From NCBI GenBank assembly GCA_035315345.1, contig DATFYA010000110.1, positions 1 to 51,520 of the forward strand: a DNA stretch of 51,520 nt, given 5' to 3'. The notes under the pieces are model-generated. The model was given only the letters and a program-made list of their open reading frames with translations, did no database searches and had not been told where the DNA came from. A program made the translations under genes and the position numbers. Positions 25,711 to 33,377 of the stretch are shown one piece after another (the stretch's first letter is position 1; the number at the start of each line of letters is the position of its first letter). The stretch comes from Candidatus Methylomirabilota bacterium. Its GTDB lineage: Bacteria > Methylomirabilota > Methylomirabilia > Rokubacteriales > CSP1-6.

Positions 25711-25767
25711 CGGGACAGGGTAGGGGTTTCGTGCGGCCAGGCCAAGCGATTACTATGGAGGCCGCTC

Positions 25768-26394
25768 ATGGCCTACTCGCTGCGCCTCATCGAGGATCGC
25801 GTCGCCGCGGGCGCGTCGCCGCCCGCTCCGCGGCGCGGCGTGCCCCGCGTGCTCTTCGTGCTCGCGGGCACGCTGCAGGACGGCGCCGCGGGCGCGCCGG
25901 TCCCCGCGCTGGGCCCGAGCCACGACGAGGCGCGGGCCGGGACGGACGGCGCGCGGCTCTATCGCGTCGAGGTGGTGCGGCAGCCCCCGGCGCCCGCGGG
26001 CGGCCGCGTCCTGCTCGAGCATCCGCTCGATCTCGCGGGCGGCGCCGCCTGGCTCATGCGCTGTGACCGCGTCGACTTCGAGCCGGGCGGCGTGGCCCCG
26101 CGTCATCGTCACCGTGGCGGCGGCATCCGGTGCCTGCTCCGCGGGCGGCTCGAGGTCACGGTGGCCGACGGCGCGCCGCACGTGGTCCGGCCCGGTGAGT
26201 GCTGGTTCGAGAGCGGGCGCGAGCCGGTGCTCGCGGTCGCAGCCCGCGAGGACGAGACCAGCTTCATCCGCTTCTCGGTGCTGCCCGCGCAGATCCGGGG
26301 CCAGAGCTCGATCCTCTACGTGGATCCGGCCGACGCGGGCCGCGGCAAGCCGCGCCGCTACACCGTGCTCGTGGACGAGCCGATCGCGCTCTAG
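25768..26394 (+). CDS. Cupin-fold protein of unknown function
   Basis: A 208-residue protein. The second half has a cupin barrel: FEPGGVAPRHRHRGGGIRCLLRGRLEV supplies the H-x-H metal ligands (about residues 112-114), and PGECWFESG supplies the second motif. The first half (1-90) is less conserved in appearance. The ATG at 25768 has GGAGG upstream. It lies 4 bp before the glycosyltransferase gene, so the two are translationally linked. Cupins of this size include small-molecule dioxygenases, isomerases and sensors, and the sequence does not decide between them. No signal peptide. Confidence 0.75.
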   Translation: MAYSLRLIEDRVAAGASPPAPRRGVPRVLFVLAGTLQDGAAGAPVPALGPSHDEARAGTDGARLYRVEVVRQPPAPAGGRVLLEHPLDLAGGAAWLMRCDRVDFEPGGVAPRHRHRGGGIRCLLRGRLEVTVADGAPHVVRPGECWFESGREPVLAVAAREDETSFIRFSVLPAQIRGQSSILYVDPADAGRGKPRRYTVLVDEPIAL

Positions 26395-26398
26395 CGTC

Positions 26399-27520
26399 AT
26401 GCGCGTCCTCATCCTCTCCGCCAGCTACGGATCGGGCCACGCCGAGGCTGCCCGCAGCCTCGCCGCCGCGTTCGCGGCGCGGGGCGCCGAGCCGGCGGTG
26501 GTCGACCACTTCCGCGACCTGGTTCATCCCGGCTTCGCGAGCGCGAGTCGCGCGCTCTACTACTGGCTGCTGCGCTGGGCGCCCGGGGTCTGGGCGCTCG
26601 GCTACTCGCTCGGCGATCGGCTGGAGCCCGAGTCGCCGCTGGCCCTCGGCATGACCCGGCTCGGCACGACCCGGCTGGCCCATCTGCTCGACACCATGCG
26701 GCCCGACGCGGTGGTGACGGTGCACGCCACGCCCGCCGCGGCCATGGCCACGCTCGCCGCGTCCGGACGGCGCGTGCCACCGCACACCACCGCGGTGACC
26801 GACTTCGTGGCCCACAGCCAGTGGATGCCGCGTCCGGTCGATCGCTACTGCGTGGCCGCCGAGGAGGTGCGGAACGAATTCGTGGCGCGCGGGATCGCGC
26901 CGGACCGCGTGGTGGTGACCGGCGTGCCGGTGCGGGCGGGATTCTCGCGGTTGCCCGATCCGGCGACGGCGCGCCGCGCGCTCGGGCTGGCGCCGCTGCT
27001 TCCCACCGTGGTGGCGATGGCGGGCACGCAGGGCTCGCTCGGCCGGCTCACCGACGTGGTCCGCGCGCTGCTGGCGGTGGAGCGGCCGATGCAAGCGGTG
27101 GTGGTGGCGGGTCGCGACGATGGGCTGCGCGATCGGCTCACGCGCCTGGCCGCGGGCAGTCCCCTGCGCGTGACGGGCTACGTGGACGACGTTCCCGCGC
27201 TGCTGGCGGCCGCGGACCTGCTGGTCACCAAGGCGGGCGGCATGACCCTGGCCGAGGCTACCGCGGCCGGCGTGCCGCTGCTGCTCTACGGCTCGCTGCC
27301 CGGCCAGGAGCGGGGCAACGAGCGCTTCGCCTCGCGGGCGGGCATCGCGCTGGTGGCCCGCTCGCGCCGCGAGCTGCGTCGGCTCCTGGACCGGGTGCTG
27401 GGCGATCCGGACACGATCGATCGCATGCAGGCTTCGCTCCGCCGGCTGCGTCGCCCCGACGCGGCCTCGCGCGTCGTCGACCTCGTCCTCGACCAGATCG
27501 CCATCCGCGGAGACTCGTGA
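26399..27520 (+). CDS. MGDG synthase-like glycosyltransferase (GT28 family)
   Basis: A 373-residue GT-B glycosyltransferase. The N-terminal acceptor domain starts LILSASYGSGHAEAARSL, the MGDG-synthase motif, and includes AVTDFVAHSQWMPRPVDRYCVA. The C-terminal donor domain has VVVAGRDDGLRDRL, GYVDDVPALLAAADLLVTKAGG and TLAEATAAGVPLLLYG, followed by PGQERGN; these bind the nucleotide sugar. Relatives add glucose or galactose to diacylglycerol, making glycolipids at the inner face of the membrane. The ATG at 26399 starts four bases after the cupin stop. The stop overlaps the GTG of the TPR gene (GTGA). No lipid-synthesis partner is nearby, so the acceptor is an inference. Confidence 0.85.
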   Translation: MRVLILSASYGSGHAEAARSLAAAFAARGAEPAVVDHFRDLVHPGFASASRALYYWLLRWAPGVWALGYSLGDRLEPESPLALGMTRLGTTRLAHLLDTMRPDAVVTVHATPAAAMATLAASGRRVPPHTTAVTDFVAHSQWMPRPVDRYCVAAEEVRNEFVARGIAPDRVVVTGVPVRAGFSRLPDPATARRALGLAPLLPTVVAMAGTQGSLGRLTDVVRALLAVERPMQAVVVAGRDDGLRDRLTRLAAGSPLRVTGYVDDVPALLAAADLLVTKAGGMTLAEATAAGVPLLLYGSLPGQERGNERFASRAGIALVARSRRELRRLLDRVLGDPDTIDRMQASLRRLRRPDAASRVVDLVLDQIAIRGDS

Positions 27521-29322
27521 CCTCCGAGTTCGCGTTCTGCCTCGAGAGCGGCGACCGCGCGCTCCGGGAAGGGCGCTACGCGGACGCCGAGCACGCGCTG
27601 ACCGCGGCGCTGGCGCTGGAGCCTCGCAGCGTGAAGGCCCACTTCAAGCTCGGCCTGGTCCTCGAGCGCGTGGGCCAGTGGGCGAGGGCCGAGGCCGCCT
27701 TCCGGGCCGCGGTGCGCTGGAAGCGCGACCACGCGGTGGCGTGGCTCCGGCTGGCCGCGGCGTGCCGGCGGCAGGGCAAGGGCGCCGAGGAGGAGCAGGC
27801 GGCGCGCGAGGCGACGCGGCTGGCCCCGACCAGCGCGGAGGCCCATCACGCGCTCGCGGTGACCCTGCTCCGCCTCGGCCGCGCCGACGAGGCGGTGCCG
27901 GTGTTCGAGGACGCGATCCGTCTCGCCCCGTCGAGCGCGGTCGCGCGTCGTGGGCTCGGCGAAGCGCTCGCCATCCAGGGACGGCACGCCGAGGCGGCCG
28001 CCGCCTTCGGCGAGGTGGTGCGGCTCGACCCACACTCGCTCCGCGCGCATCTGCACCGGGCCCTCGCCCTGCGGCGGCAGCGGCGATGGAGCGAAGCGGC
28101 ACTGGAGTACCGCGCGGCCTCGGCGCTCCGGCCCAGGGAGCCGGCCTTCCACGGGCGTCTCGGCATGATGCTCGAGCGCCAGCGCCGGTATCGCGAGGCG
28201 GTGGCCGCCTACTCGCGGGCCGCACGTCTCGACGCGATCGGGGCCCGATGGCGCGCGCGGCTCGGCCGCGTGCTGGAGCGCCAGGGCCGCTACGGCGACG
28301 CGGAGGCCGTCCTGCTGGAGGCGGTGCGGCGCGAGCCCGCGCTCATCGACGCGCATCTCGGGCTCGCGATGATCTACCGGCGACAAGGCAAGTGGTCGGA
28401 GGAGGCGCGGGTGTACGAGCGAGCGATCCAGATCCGGCCGGACGACGCGTACCTGCACGCCGACCTGGGCCTGGCCCTCGAGGCGCAGGGGCTGCTCGGC
28501 GCCGCCGAGGGCGAGTTCCGCCGCGCCGTCGCGCTGGACCCCGCCAACGCCGACCTGCACGTCGAGCTGGGTATCGCGATGGGCCGACAGGGCCGTCACC
28601 TCGAGGCGGAGGCCGCGCTGCGCGAAGCGGTGCGGCTCAATCCCCACGACGTGGTGGCGCGCTCCAACCTCGCGCTGGGCCTCGGGCGGCAGGGGCGCCA
28701 CGCCGAGTCGGAGACGGCATATCGGCAGGCGCTCGAGCTGAAGCCCGACGGCGCGCCGCTGCACCGCGGGCTCGGCATGGCGCTCTACTCGCAAGGCAAG
28801 CGCGCGGCGGCCGAGGATGCCTTCCGCGAGGCGGTGGGGCTCAAGCCCGACTACGCGCGCGCGTGGGGCGACCTGGGCGAGTTGCTCACCGAGACGGGCC
28901 GCCTCGACGAGGCGGTCGCCGCGTTCCGCGAGGCCATCCTGGTGAAGCCCCAGCGCATCGCCTCGCACCGGGGCCTGGGCACCGTGCTCCTCCTGCAGGA
29001 GGCCTACGAGGAGGCCGAGGCCGCGTTCCGCGAGGGGCTCGCCGTCCGGCCGGACGACTCGCAGTGCCACTTCGGTCTCTGGACCGCGCTCGAGCGGCAG
29101 GGCAAGACGCCCGACGCCGAAGCGGCCTATCGCGCCGCGATCGAGGTCAACCCCGATCTCGTCGACGCCCACTCGCGACTCGGCGATCTGCTGGCCCGGC
29201 AGGGGAGATGGCGAGAGGCGGAAGCCGCGTACCGGGAGGCCTTGCTTCGGCAGCCGGAGGATGCGCGCGCGCGGCTCGCGCTCGGCGCGGTGCTGCGCCG
29301 GCGGGGCGGGATGGGGCGCTAG
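27517..29322 (+). CDS. Long tetratricopeptide-repeat protein
   Basis: A 601-residue protein made almost wholly of about 17 tandem 34-residue TPR units. A typical unit is GRHLEAEAALREAVRLNPHD, with the W/L-G-Y/A-A-P pattern at the usual positions. It has no signal peptide, membrane helix or catalytic domain, so it is a cytoplasmic solenoid for protein binding. The GTG at 27517 overlaps the stop of the glycosyltransferase gene by 4 bp, giving translational coupling. It probably scaffolds that enzyme or a related complex. The stop TAG shares the tetranucleotide CTAG with the convergent membrane protein gene. The repeated DNA is rich in GAGGC and CGGCAGGG elements. Confidence 0.88.
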   Translation: MTSEFAFCLESGDRALREGRYADAEHALTAALALEPRSVKAHFKLGLVLERVGQWARAEAAFRAAVRWKRDHAVAWLRLAAACRRQGKGAEEEQAAREATRLAPTSAEAHHALAVTLLRLGRADEAVPVFEDAIRLAPSSAVARRGLGEALAIQGRHAEAAAAFGEVVRLDPHSLRAHLHRALALRRQRRWSEAALEYRAASALRPREPAFHGRLGMMLERQRRYREAVAAYSRAARLDAIGARWRARLGRVLERQGRYGDAEAVLLEAVRREPALIDAHLGLAMIYRRQGKWSEEARVYERAIQIRPDDAYLHADLGLALEAQGLLGAAEGEFRRAVALDPANADLHVELGIAMGRQGRHLEAEAALREAVRLNPHDVVARSNLALGLGRQGRHAESETAYRQALELKPDGAPLHRGLGMALYSQGKRAAAEDAFREAVGLKPDYARAWGDLGELLTETGRLDEAVAAFREAILVKPQRIASHRGLGTVLLLQEAYEEAEAAFREGLAVRPDDSQCHFGLWTALERQGKTPDAEAAYRAAIEVNPDLVDAHSRLGDLLARQGRWREAEAAYREALLRQPEDARARLALGAVLRRRGGMGR

Positions 29323-29969
29323 TCGACGACCGGGTCGCTCTCGATGTTGGTGATGCGCAGGTAGCTGACCGCGACCCGCTGATCGCCCTGCTCGAGCAGC
29401 ACGCCGTCGTCGGCGATCTGGGCCAGGCTGCCGGCCACCGGCTCCGGCGCGTTCTTCACCGAGATCAGCACCTGGCGACCGAGATGACGCTGCGCCTCGG
29501 CGTGCCACATCGTCTTCTGCACCTCGTCGAACACGCCCGCGGCCTGTCGAGCCGCCGAGGCGGCCCGACTCGCCGCGGTGATGGTGCCGAGCCCGGGGAC
29601 CAGAAGACCGCCGGGAAAGGTCGGCCCCGTCGGGCCGTTGGCGCCCGCCGCCACCAGCGGCCGCGCCGGCGAGCCGGTCTCCGCCGGGCTGCGGGAGGGC
29701 GGGCTGACCTCGGTCCCGACCTGGTCGGAGACGTCCCGCTCCTCGAGATAACGCAGCACCTCGGACAGCCGGCCCATCAGGTTCGAGAAGATGAACAGCC
29801 CGACCAGCGCGCAGGCCAGGGCGGTGCCGAGCCCCATCTGGGCCTGGGTCAGCTTGAGCAGGTCGAGGGAATAGAGCGTGTAGGTGAACAGCAGCAGCGG
29901 GATCACGGCCGTCAGGGCAAAGACGATGGAGGCCGCGTTCCGGAGCGTATACGTCCGGCCTCGACTCAT
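29319..29969 (-). CDS. Membrane protein of unknown function
   Basis: A 216-residue protein. Two predicted membrane helices lie at about residues 12-32 and 46-64 (ASIVFALTAVIPLLLFTYTLY and GTALACALVGLFIFSN), followed by a Pro/Ser/Gly-rich linker (about 85-130) and a C-terminal soluble domain (about 150-216) ending ISVKNAPEPVAGSLAQIADD and VSYLRITNIES. That domain resembles a small beta-barrel of the LSM/PilZ size, but I cannot assign it. The stop overlaps that of the TPR gene (CTAG). The ATG at 29969 follows a divergent region of 110 bp shared with the HAD gene. Confidence 0.7.
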   Translation of the reverse strand: MSRGRTYTLRNAASIVFALTAVIPLLLFTYTLYSLDLLKLTQAQMGLGTALACALVGLFIFSNLMGRLSEVLRYLEERDVSDQVGTEVSPPSRSPAETGSPARPLVAAGANGPTGPTFPGGLLVPGLGTITAASRAASAARQAAGVFDEVQKTMWHAEAQRHLGRQVLISVKNAPEPVAGSLAQIADDGVLLEQGDQRVAVSYLRITNIESDPVVD

Positions 29970-30079
29970 GGCTGCGTCAAATCTAGCGCGATCCGGCTCG
30001 CGCCCAAAGTTTTCCGGCAGGCGCCGCCGGGCTTCGCTGCCGGGCCCGCGGCACGCGTGTTAACATCCGGCCGGCAGTC

Positions 30080-30868
30080 ATGAGCCCGACCCGCCGATCC
30101 CTGCGCGAGATGCGTGGCTTCGTGTTCGACCTGGACGGCTGCGTCTGGACGGGCGAGGTTCTGATGCCCGGCGCCGCCGAGACCCTCGGCCACATCCGCC
30201 AGCAGGGCAAGAGCCTGTGCTTTCTCACCAACAACTCGCGGGCCCGCGCCCGAACCATGCAGGGCAAGCTCGCGCGCCTGGGCGTCGAGGCTAAGGAGGC
30301 CGAGGTCCTCACCCCGCTCGAGATCCTGGGCGAGGTCGTGGCCCAGCGATGGGGCCGCTGCCCGGTGCTGGCCATCGGCGGCCCCGAGCTGGCGGAGGTG
30401 CTGCGGGAGGCCGGCCACACCGTGGTGCCGATCGGGGCCGCCGGGGAGGCGACGGTGGTCGTGGTCGGCAACGACTTCGACTTCACCTACGAGCGCCTGA
30501 CCGCGGCCGCGCGGGCGGTGGCCGGCGGCGCGGTGTTCGTCACCCCGAACATCGATGCGCGGCTGCCCCTGGAGGACGGACAGTTCCTGCCGGGCTGCGG
30601 CGCCATCGTGGAGGCCGTCGCCACCGCCGCCGGGGCGCGCCCGATCGTCATCGGCAAGCCGGAGCCTCCGCTCTTCGAGCTGGCGCTGCAGCGCATGGGG
30701 CTGTCCGTGGACGAGGCGGCGATGGTGGGCGACAGCGTGGATTCCGATGTGCGCGGCGCCCGCCGCGTCGGCATGACCGCGGTCCTGTTCGCTCCGAAGG
30801 GCGGACCCGACGGGGTGGCGCACTACGTGGTGAAGTCCATGGCGCAGCTCCGCCGCCTGCTCGGCTGA
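30080..30868 (+). CDS. HAD-superfamily IIA hydrolase
   Basis: A 262-residue HAD phosphatase of the NagD/phosphoglycolate type. Motif I is FVFDLDGCVWTG (nucleophile Asp17, general acid Asp19), motif II is FLTNNSRAR, motif III Lys is in VIGKPEPPLF, and motif IV is MVGDSVDSDVRGA. The C2 cap between motifs II and III marks subfamily IIA. Members dephosphorylate sugar phosphates, nucleotides or 2-phosphoglycolate. A GTTAAC-rich stretch upstream may contain the promoter. The peptidase gene starts six bp after its stop, so the two form an operon. Confidence 0.92.
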   Translation: MSPTRRSLREMRGFVFDLDGCVWTGEVLMPGAAETLGHIRQQGKSLCFLTNNSRARARTMQGKLARLGVEAKEAEVLTPLEILGEVVAQRWGRCPVLAIGGPELAEVLREAGHTVVPIGAAGEATVVVVGNDFDFTYERLTAAARAVAGGAVFVTPNIDARLPLEDGQFLPGCGAIVEAVATAAGARPIVIGKPEPPLFELALQRMGLSVDEAAMVGDSVDSDVRGARRVGMTAVLFAPKGGPDGVAHYVVKSMAQLRRLLG

Positions 30869-30874
30869 GGCCGG

Positions 30875-31570
30875 ATGCGCGTCCTGCTGCACTCGGGCGG
30901 GCCGCTCGGCCCGGTCGGCCGCGCCGCGCTGGCCGAGTTCGTGGGCCCGCGTCGGCGCATCGCCTTCGTCACCGCGGCGAGCCTCCACGACGAGACCGTC
31001 TACTTCGAGCGCATCCGGGCCGCGCTCGAGCCCGCCCCGCCCGAGGGCGCGGGGCTGGACCTCGTCCACCTGCGCTGGAACGACGAGCCGCTCGCGACCC
31101 TGGCCGACGTGGAGGCGCTCTTCATGGGCGGCGGGAACACCTACGCGCTGCTGCAGCGGCTGCGCGCCGCGGGCTTGCTCGAGGCGATCCGGGCGCGCGT
31201 GGCCGCGGGGATGCCGTACATGGGCGCGAGCGCCGGCTCCAACGTCGCGGGGCCGACGATCCTCACGACCAACGACTGGAACGTGGTGGGGCTCGATCGG
31301 TTCGACGCGCTCGGGCTGGTGGGCTTCAACATCAATCCCCACTACCAGGCGACCGATCCCGCGATGGCGCCGTTCAGCGAGACGCGCGACGACCGCATCC
31401 GGGAGTATCACGTGGTCAACGGCAATCCGGTGCTGGGCCTGGAGGAAGGGGCGTGGGTGGTGGCGGCCGACGGGGCGGTGACCGCGCACGGTACCGCGCG
31501 GGTGAAGCTGTTCCGGCCGGCCGCCGACCCGGTGTGGTACCGGGCCGGCGACCGTCTTCCCGTCACCTAG
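30875..31570 (+). CDS. pepE: Peptidase E (aspartyl dipeptidase, S51 family)
   Basis: A 231-residue serine peptidase. The nucleophile elbow is GASAGSNVA with Ser119, and His156 in NINPHYQ and acidic residues nearby complete the site. The FMGGGNTYALLQRLR segment is the family signature. PepE cleaves dipeptides with N-terminal aspartate; related cyanophycinases also belong here, but the length fits PepE. It is cytoplasmic, with no signal sequence. It lies six bp after the HAD gene and ends in a convergent arrangement with the secreted orphan protein, with a strong hairpin between them. Confidence 0.9.
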   Translation: MRVLLHSGGPLGPVGRAALAEFVGPRRRIAFVTAASLHDETVYFERIRAALEPAPPEGAGLDLVHLRWNDEPLATLADVEALFMGGGNTYALLQRLRAAGLLEAIRARVAAGMPYMGASAGSNVAGPTILTTNDWNVVGLDRFDALGLVGFNINPHYQATDPAMAPFSETRDDRIREYHVVNGNPVLGLEEGAWVVAADGAVTAHGTARVKLFRPAADPVWYRAGDRLPVT

Positions 31571-31578
31571 CGGCCACC

Positions 31579-31624
31579 CGGAAGGACCCGTCGGCTTCAT
31601 CGGCTCTCGCGTCGGGCCCTTCCG
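31579..31624. terminator. Bidirectional terminator-like hairpin
   Basis: Arms CGGAAGGACCCG (31579-31590) and CGGGCCCTTCCG (31613-31624) pair at 11 of 12 positions around a 22-nt loop, and GGCC/GGCC outside the arms can extend the stem. It lies in the 78-bp gap between two convergent genes, so it could serve both. There is no T-run on either side. Confidence 0.5.
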
Positions 31625-31648
31625 AGCGGCCTGGGTTCGTACCGGGGA

Positions 31649-32350
31649 CTAGCCCGAGCACCTCTGGCCCTTGGGGGCCTCGTAGTTGGCGACCTTGAAC
31701 GTCTTCACGAAGGAATCCTCCCAGACCTCGATCGGCAGCCGGCCCAGTTCGGTCGTGCCGTCGAAGACCGCGAACTTGGCACGACGGAGGAACTCGGGGC
31801 CGCTCACCCGCTTGCCGAGGAAGCCCAGCGTGGTCTGCTTGTCGGCGAACAGGGCGAGCGTCTCGTTGACCGGCTGGGCCGCCTTGCCGGTGCCCGGCTT
31901 GAGCCAGGAGAGCACCACCGAGAAGCCGTACACGTTGGGATCGGCCACGACCGGCTGGATCGAGGTCATGCGACGCAGCAGGTCGGTGCCGTAGCGGGAG
32001 AACATCGCGGAGGCGCGCCGCTCCGGCGGCAACGCCGAGAAGCGCGCGTCCTCGTCCTGGTCGATCACGATCCAGACCGAGAGGTAGCGATCGTCCTCCA
32101 CCGCGAACCGCGGCTGGCGGAAGCCGATGCCCGCCTTCTGCACGCCGACCCACGGCATGCAGTAGTAGATCTCCTCGCGCATCTGCTTGAGCTGTGACTC
32201 GTGCGTGGTGGCGAGGGTGCGGGCCTTGCTCGTCTTGTACTGATCCATGCCCATGATGGCGTCGTCTGCCGCGGCGGGAACCGGCGCAAAGAGAATGAGG
32301 GCGAGGGCCGCGAGCCGACGGACGACGAAGCGGGACAGCATCTTTCTCAT
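31649..32350 (-). CDS. Secreted protein of unknown function under GEMM riboswitch control
   Basis: A 233-residue exported protein. Residues 1-28 form a Sec signal (basic MRKMLSRFVVRRL, hydrophobic core, cleavage after PAAA). The mature part has a helical region (about 35-62), then a beta-rich body with WVGVQKAGIGFRQPRFAVED and YLSVWIVIDQDED. Later segments include GFSVVLSWLKPGTGKAAQP and GFLGKRVSGPEFL. Only two cysteines (64 and 231) occur, which could form a disulfide. I do not recognise the family. The ATG at 32350 has AGGAGG seven bases upstream, inside the self-complementary CAGGAGGATCCTG. It is the only gene on its transcript. The riboswitch and sigma-54 promoter upstream suggest control by cyclic di-GMP and by an enhancer-binding protein. 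Confidence 0.82.
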   Translation of the reverse strand: MRKMLSRFVVRRLAALALILFAPVPAAADDAIMGMDQYKTSKARTLATTHESQLKQMREEIYYCMPWVGVQKAGIGFRQPRFAVEDDRYLSVWIVIDQDEDARFSALPPERRASAMFSRYGTDLLRRMTSIQPVVADPNVYGFSVVLSWLKPGTGKAAQPVNETLALFADKQTTLGFLGKRVSGPEFLRRAKFAVFDGTTELGRLPIEVWEDSFVKTFKVANYEAPKGQRCSG

Positions 32351-32410
32351 CAGGATCCTCCTGTGTGCGGAGCGTTGAGATCCCGACGAGGGCGGTGAGC
32401 GCTTCGAGCG

Positions 32411-32500
32411 CCTTCCTTCGGTAGCCCGGCCGTCAGGGGCACTCCCTGATCCGTGGCTTTGCGTCCCCGTCTCACGACGGGTTTGCCGTTGTCGGGAAGA
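32411..32500 (-). ncRNA. GEMM-I (cyclic-di-GMP-I type) riboswitch
   Basis: On the minus strand the two invariant GEMM blocks occur at the right distance: GGCAAACC (32480-32487) and GGGACGCAAAGCC (32455-32467). P2 between them is CCCGTC/GACGGG closed by GTGA, a GNRA tetraloop. P3 is TCAGGG/CCCTGA, and the 3' segment GGGCTACCGAA (ending near 32417) closes the pocket. P1 pairs TCTTCC (32495-32500) with GGAAGG (32411-32416). The base equivalent to Vc2 G20 is G and that for A47 is A, favouring cyclic di-GMP over cGAMP by inference. The aptamer ends about 60 nt before the start codon. Known class: Rfam cyclic-di-GMP-I; not searched here. Confidence 0.9.
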
Positions 32501-32521
32501 GGCTCCGCGGGGCGGAGATGG

Positions 32522-32537
32522 AGCAATCGCGGTGCCA
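32522..32537 (-). promoter_or_regulatory. Sigma-54 (-24/-12) promoter of the riboswitch transcript
   Basis: TGGCACCGCGATTGCT on the minus strand matches the sigma-54 consensus TGGCAC-N5-TTGCW at every fixed position, with GG and GC ten bases apart. Transcription would begin near 32511, about 11 nt before P1 of the riboswitch. Sigma-54 promoters need an AAA+ enhancer-binding protein; none is encoded in this window. Apart from this and the riboswitch, the 313-bp stretch 32351-32663 holds only a 6-bp hairpin at 32503-32517 and nothing else I recognise. Confidence 0.7.
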
Positions 32538-32663
32538 GCCCCCGCGGCGGGGCGCGGTCGAGCGAGAATCGGCACATAGCGCGCGCCCGCCGGGACCGGT
32601 GTCATGGGCCTGACGCGCGTGTTCATGCCGCGTTCGCGCGCGAGATGTGCTATCCATGCCGCG

Positions 32664-33377
32664 ATGCTGCCGACCGCGCCCGCTGGAATCACCGCGCTGT
32701 TCGTCGCCGTCGTGGCCGCGATGCTCATCGTGGGGCTGGCCGGCGCGGCGCGGGCCGCGCGCCGCGTCGGACCGGCCGCGCGCCGCGGCGTGCGGCTGGC
32801 CGCGGTGGGGCTGGTAGGCTGGCTCGCCCTCATGGTGGCGATGGCCGAGCGCGAGTTCTTCGTCGACTTCCGGTCGCTGCCACCGCACATGCTGCTGGCC
32901 ATCGGGCCGCCGCTGCTGGCCATGCTCGCGCTCGTCTTCTCGCCCGCGGCCCGGCCGTGGCTGGACGCGCTGCCGCGCGCGTGGCCGGTCGCCGCGCAGA
33001 GCTTTCGCATCGTCGTGGAGATCGTGCTGTGGCGGCTCGCGGTGGCGGGGGTGGCGCCCGAGATCATGACCTTCACCGGGCGCAACGTGGACATCCTGGT
33101 CGGACTGACCGCGCCGGTGGTGGCCTACTACTGCTTCGTTCGCCGCGCGTGGCCGGAGCGGGTGGCGGTGTGGTGGAACGTGGCGGGCATCCTCATCCTG
33201 CTGAACGTGGTGGTGCACGCGCAGCTCTCCGCCCCGACGCCGTTCCGGATGATCGCGACCGATCCCCCCACGACCTTCATCGGGAGCGCGCCCTACATCT
33301 GGCTGCCCGCGTTCCTGGTGCCGCTGGCCTGGGTGCTGCACGGGATCTCGCTGCGCCAGCTCGGCAGCCGGCGATGA
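32664..33377 (+). CDS. Polytopic membrane protein of unknown function
   Basis: A 237-residue protein with about six to seven hydrophobic helices, beginning with GITALFVAVVAAMLIVGLAGA and ending with YIWLPAFLVPLAWVLHGISL. Between helices are REFFVDFRSLPPH and MIATDPPTTFIG, which look like conserved loops, but I do not recognise the family. The ATG at 32664 is preferred because the first helix starts about ten residues later; an in-frame ATG at 32604 would add 20 Arg-rich residues without a clear ribosome binding site. The stop overlaps the start of the AI-2E family gene (ATGA), so the two are translationally coupled. Confidence 0.75.
   Translation: MLPTAPAGITALFVAVVAAMLIVGLAGAARAARRVGPAARRGVRLAAVGLVGWLALMVAMAEREFFVDFRSLPPHMLLAIGPPLLAMLALVFSPAARPWLDALPRAWPVAAQSFRIVVEIVLWRLAVAGVAPEIMTFTGRNVDILVGLTAPVVAYYCFVRRAWPERVAVWWNVAGILILLNVVVHAQLSAPTPFRMIATDPPTTFIGSAPYIWLPAFLVPLAWVLHGISLRQLGSRR

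Noticed and set aside
32604-32663. A longer N-terminus for the polytopic membrane protein starting at 32604
   Set aside because: It adds 20 Arg-rich residues before a good hydrophobic start at 32664 and has no clear ribosome binding site.
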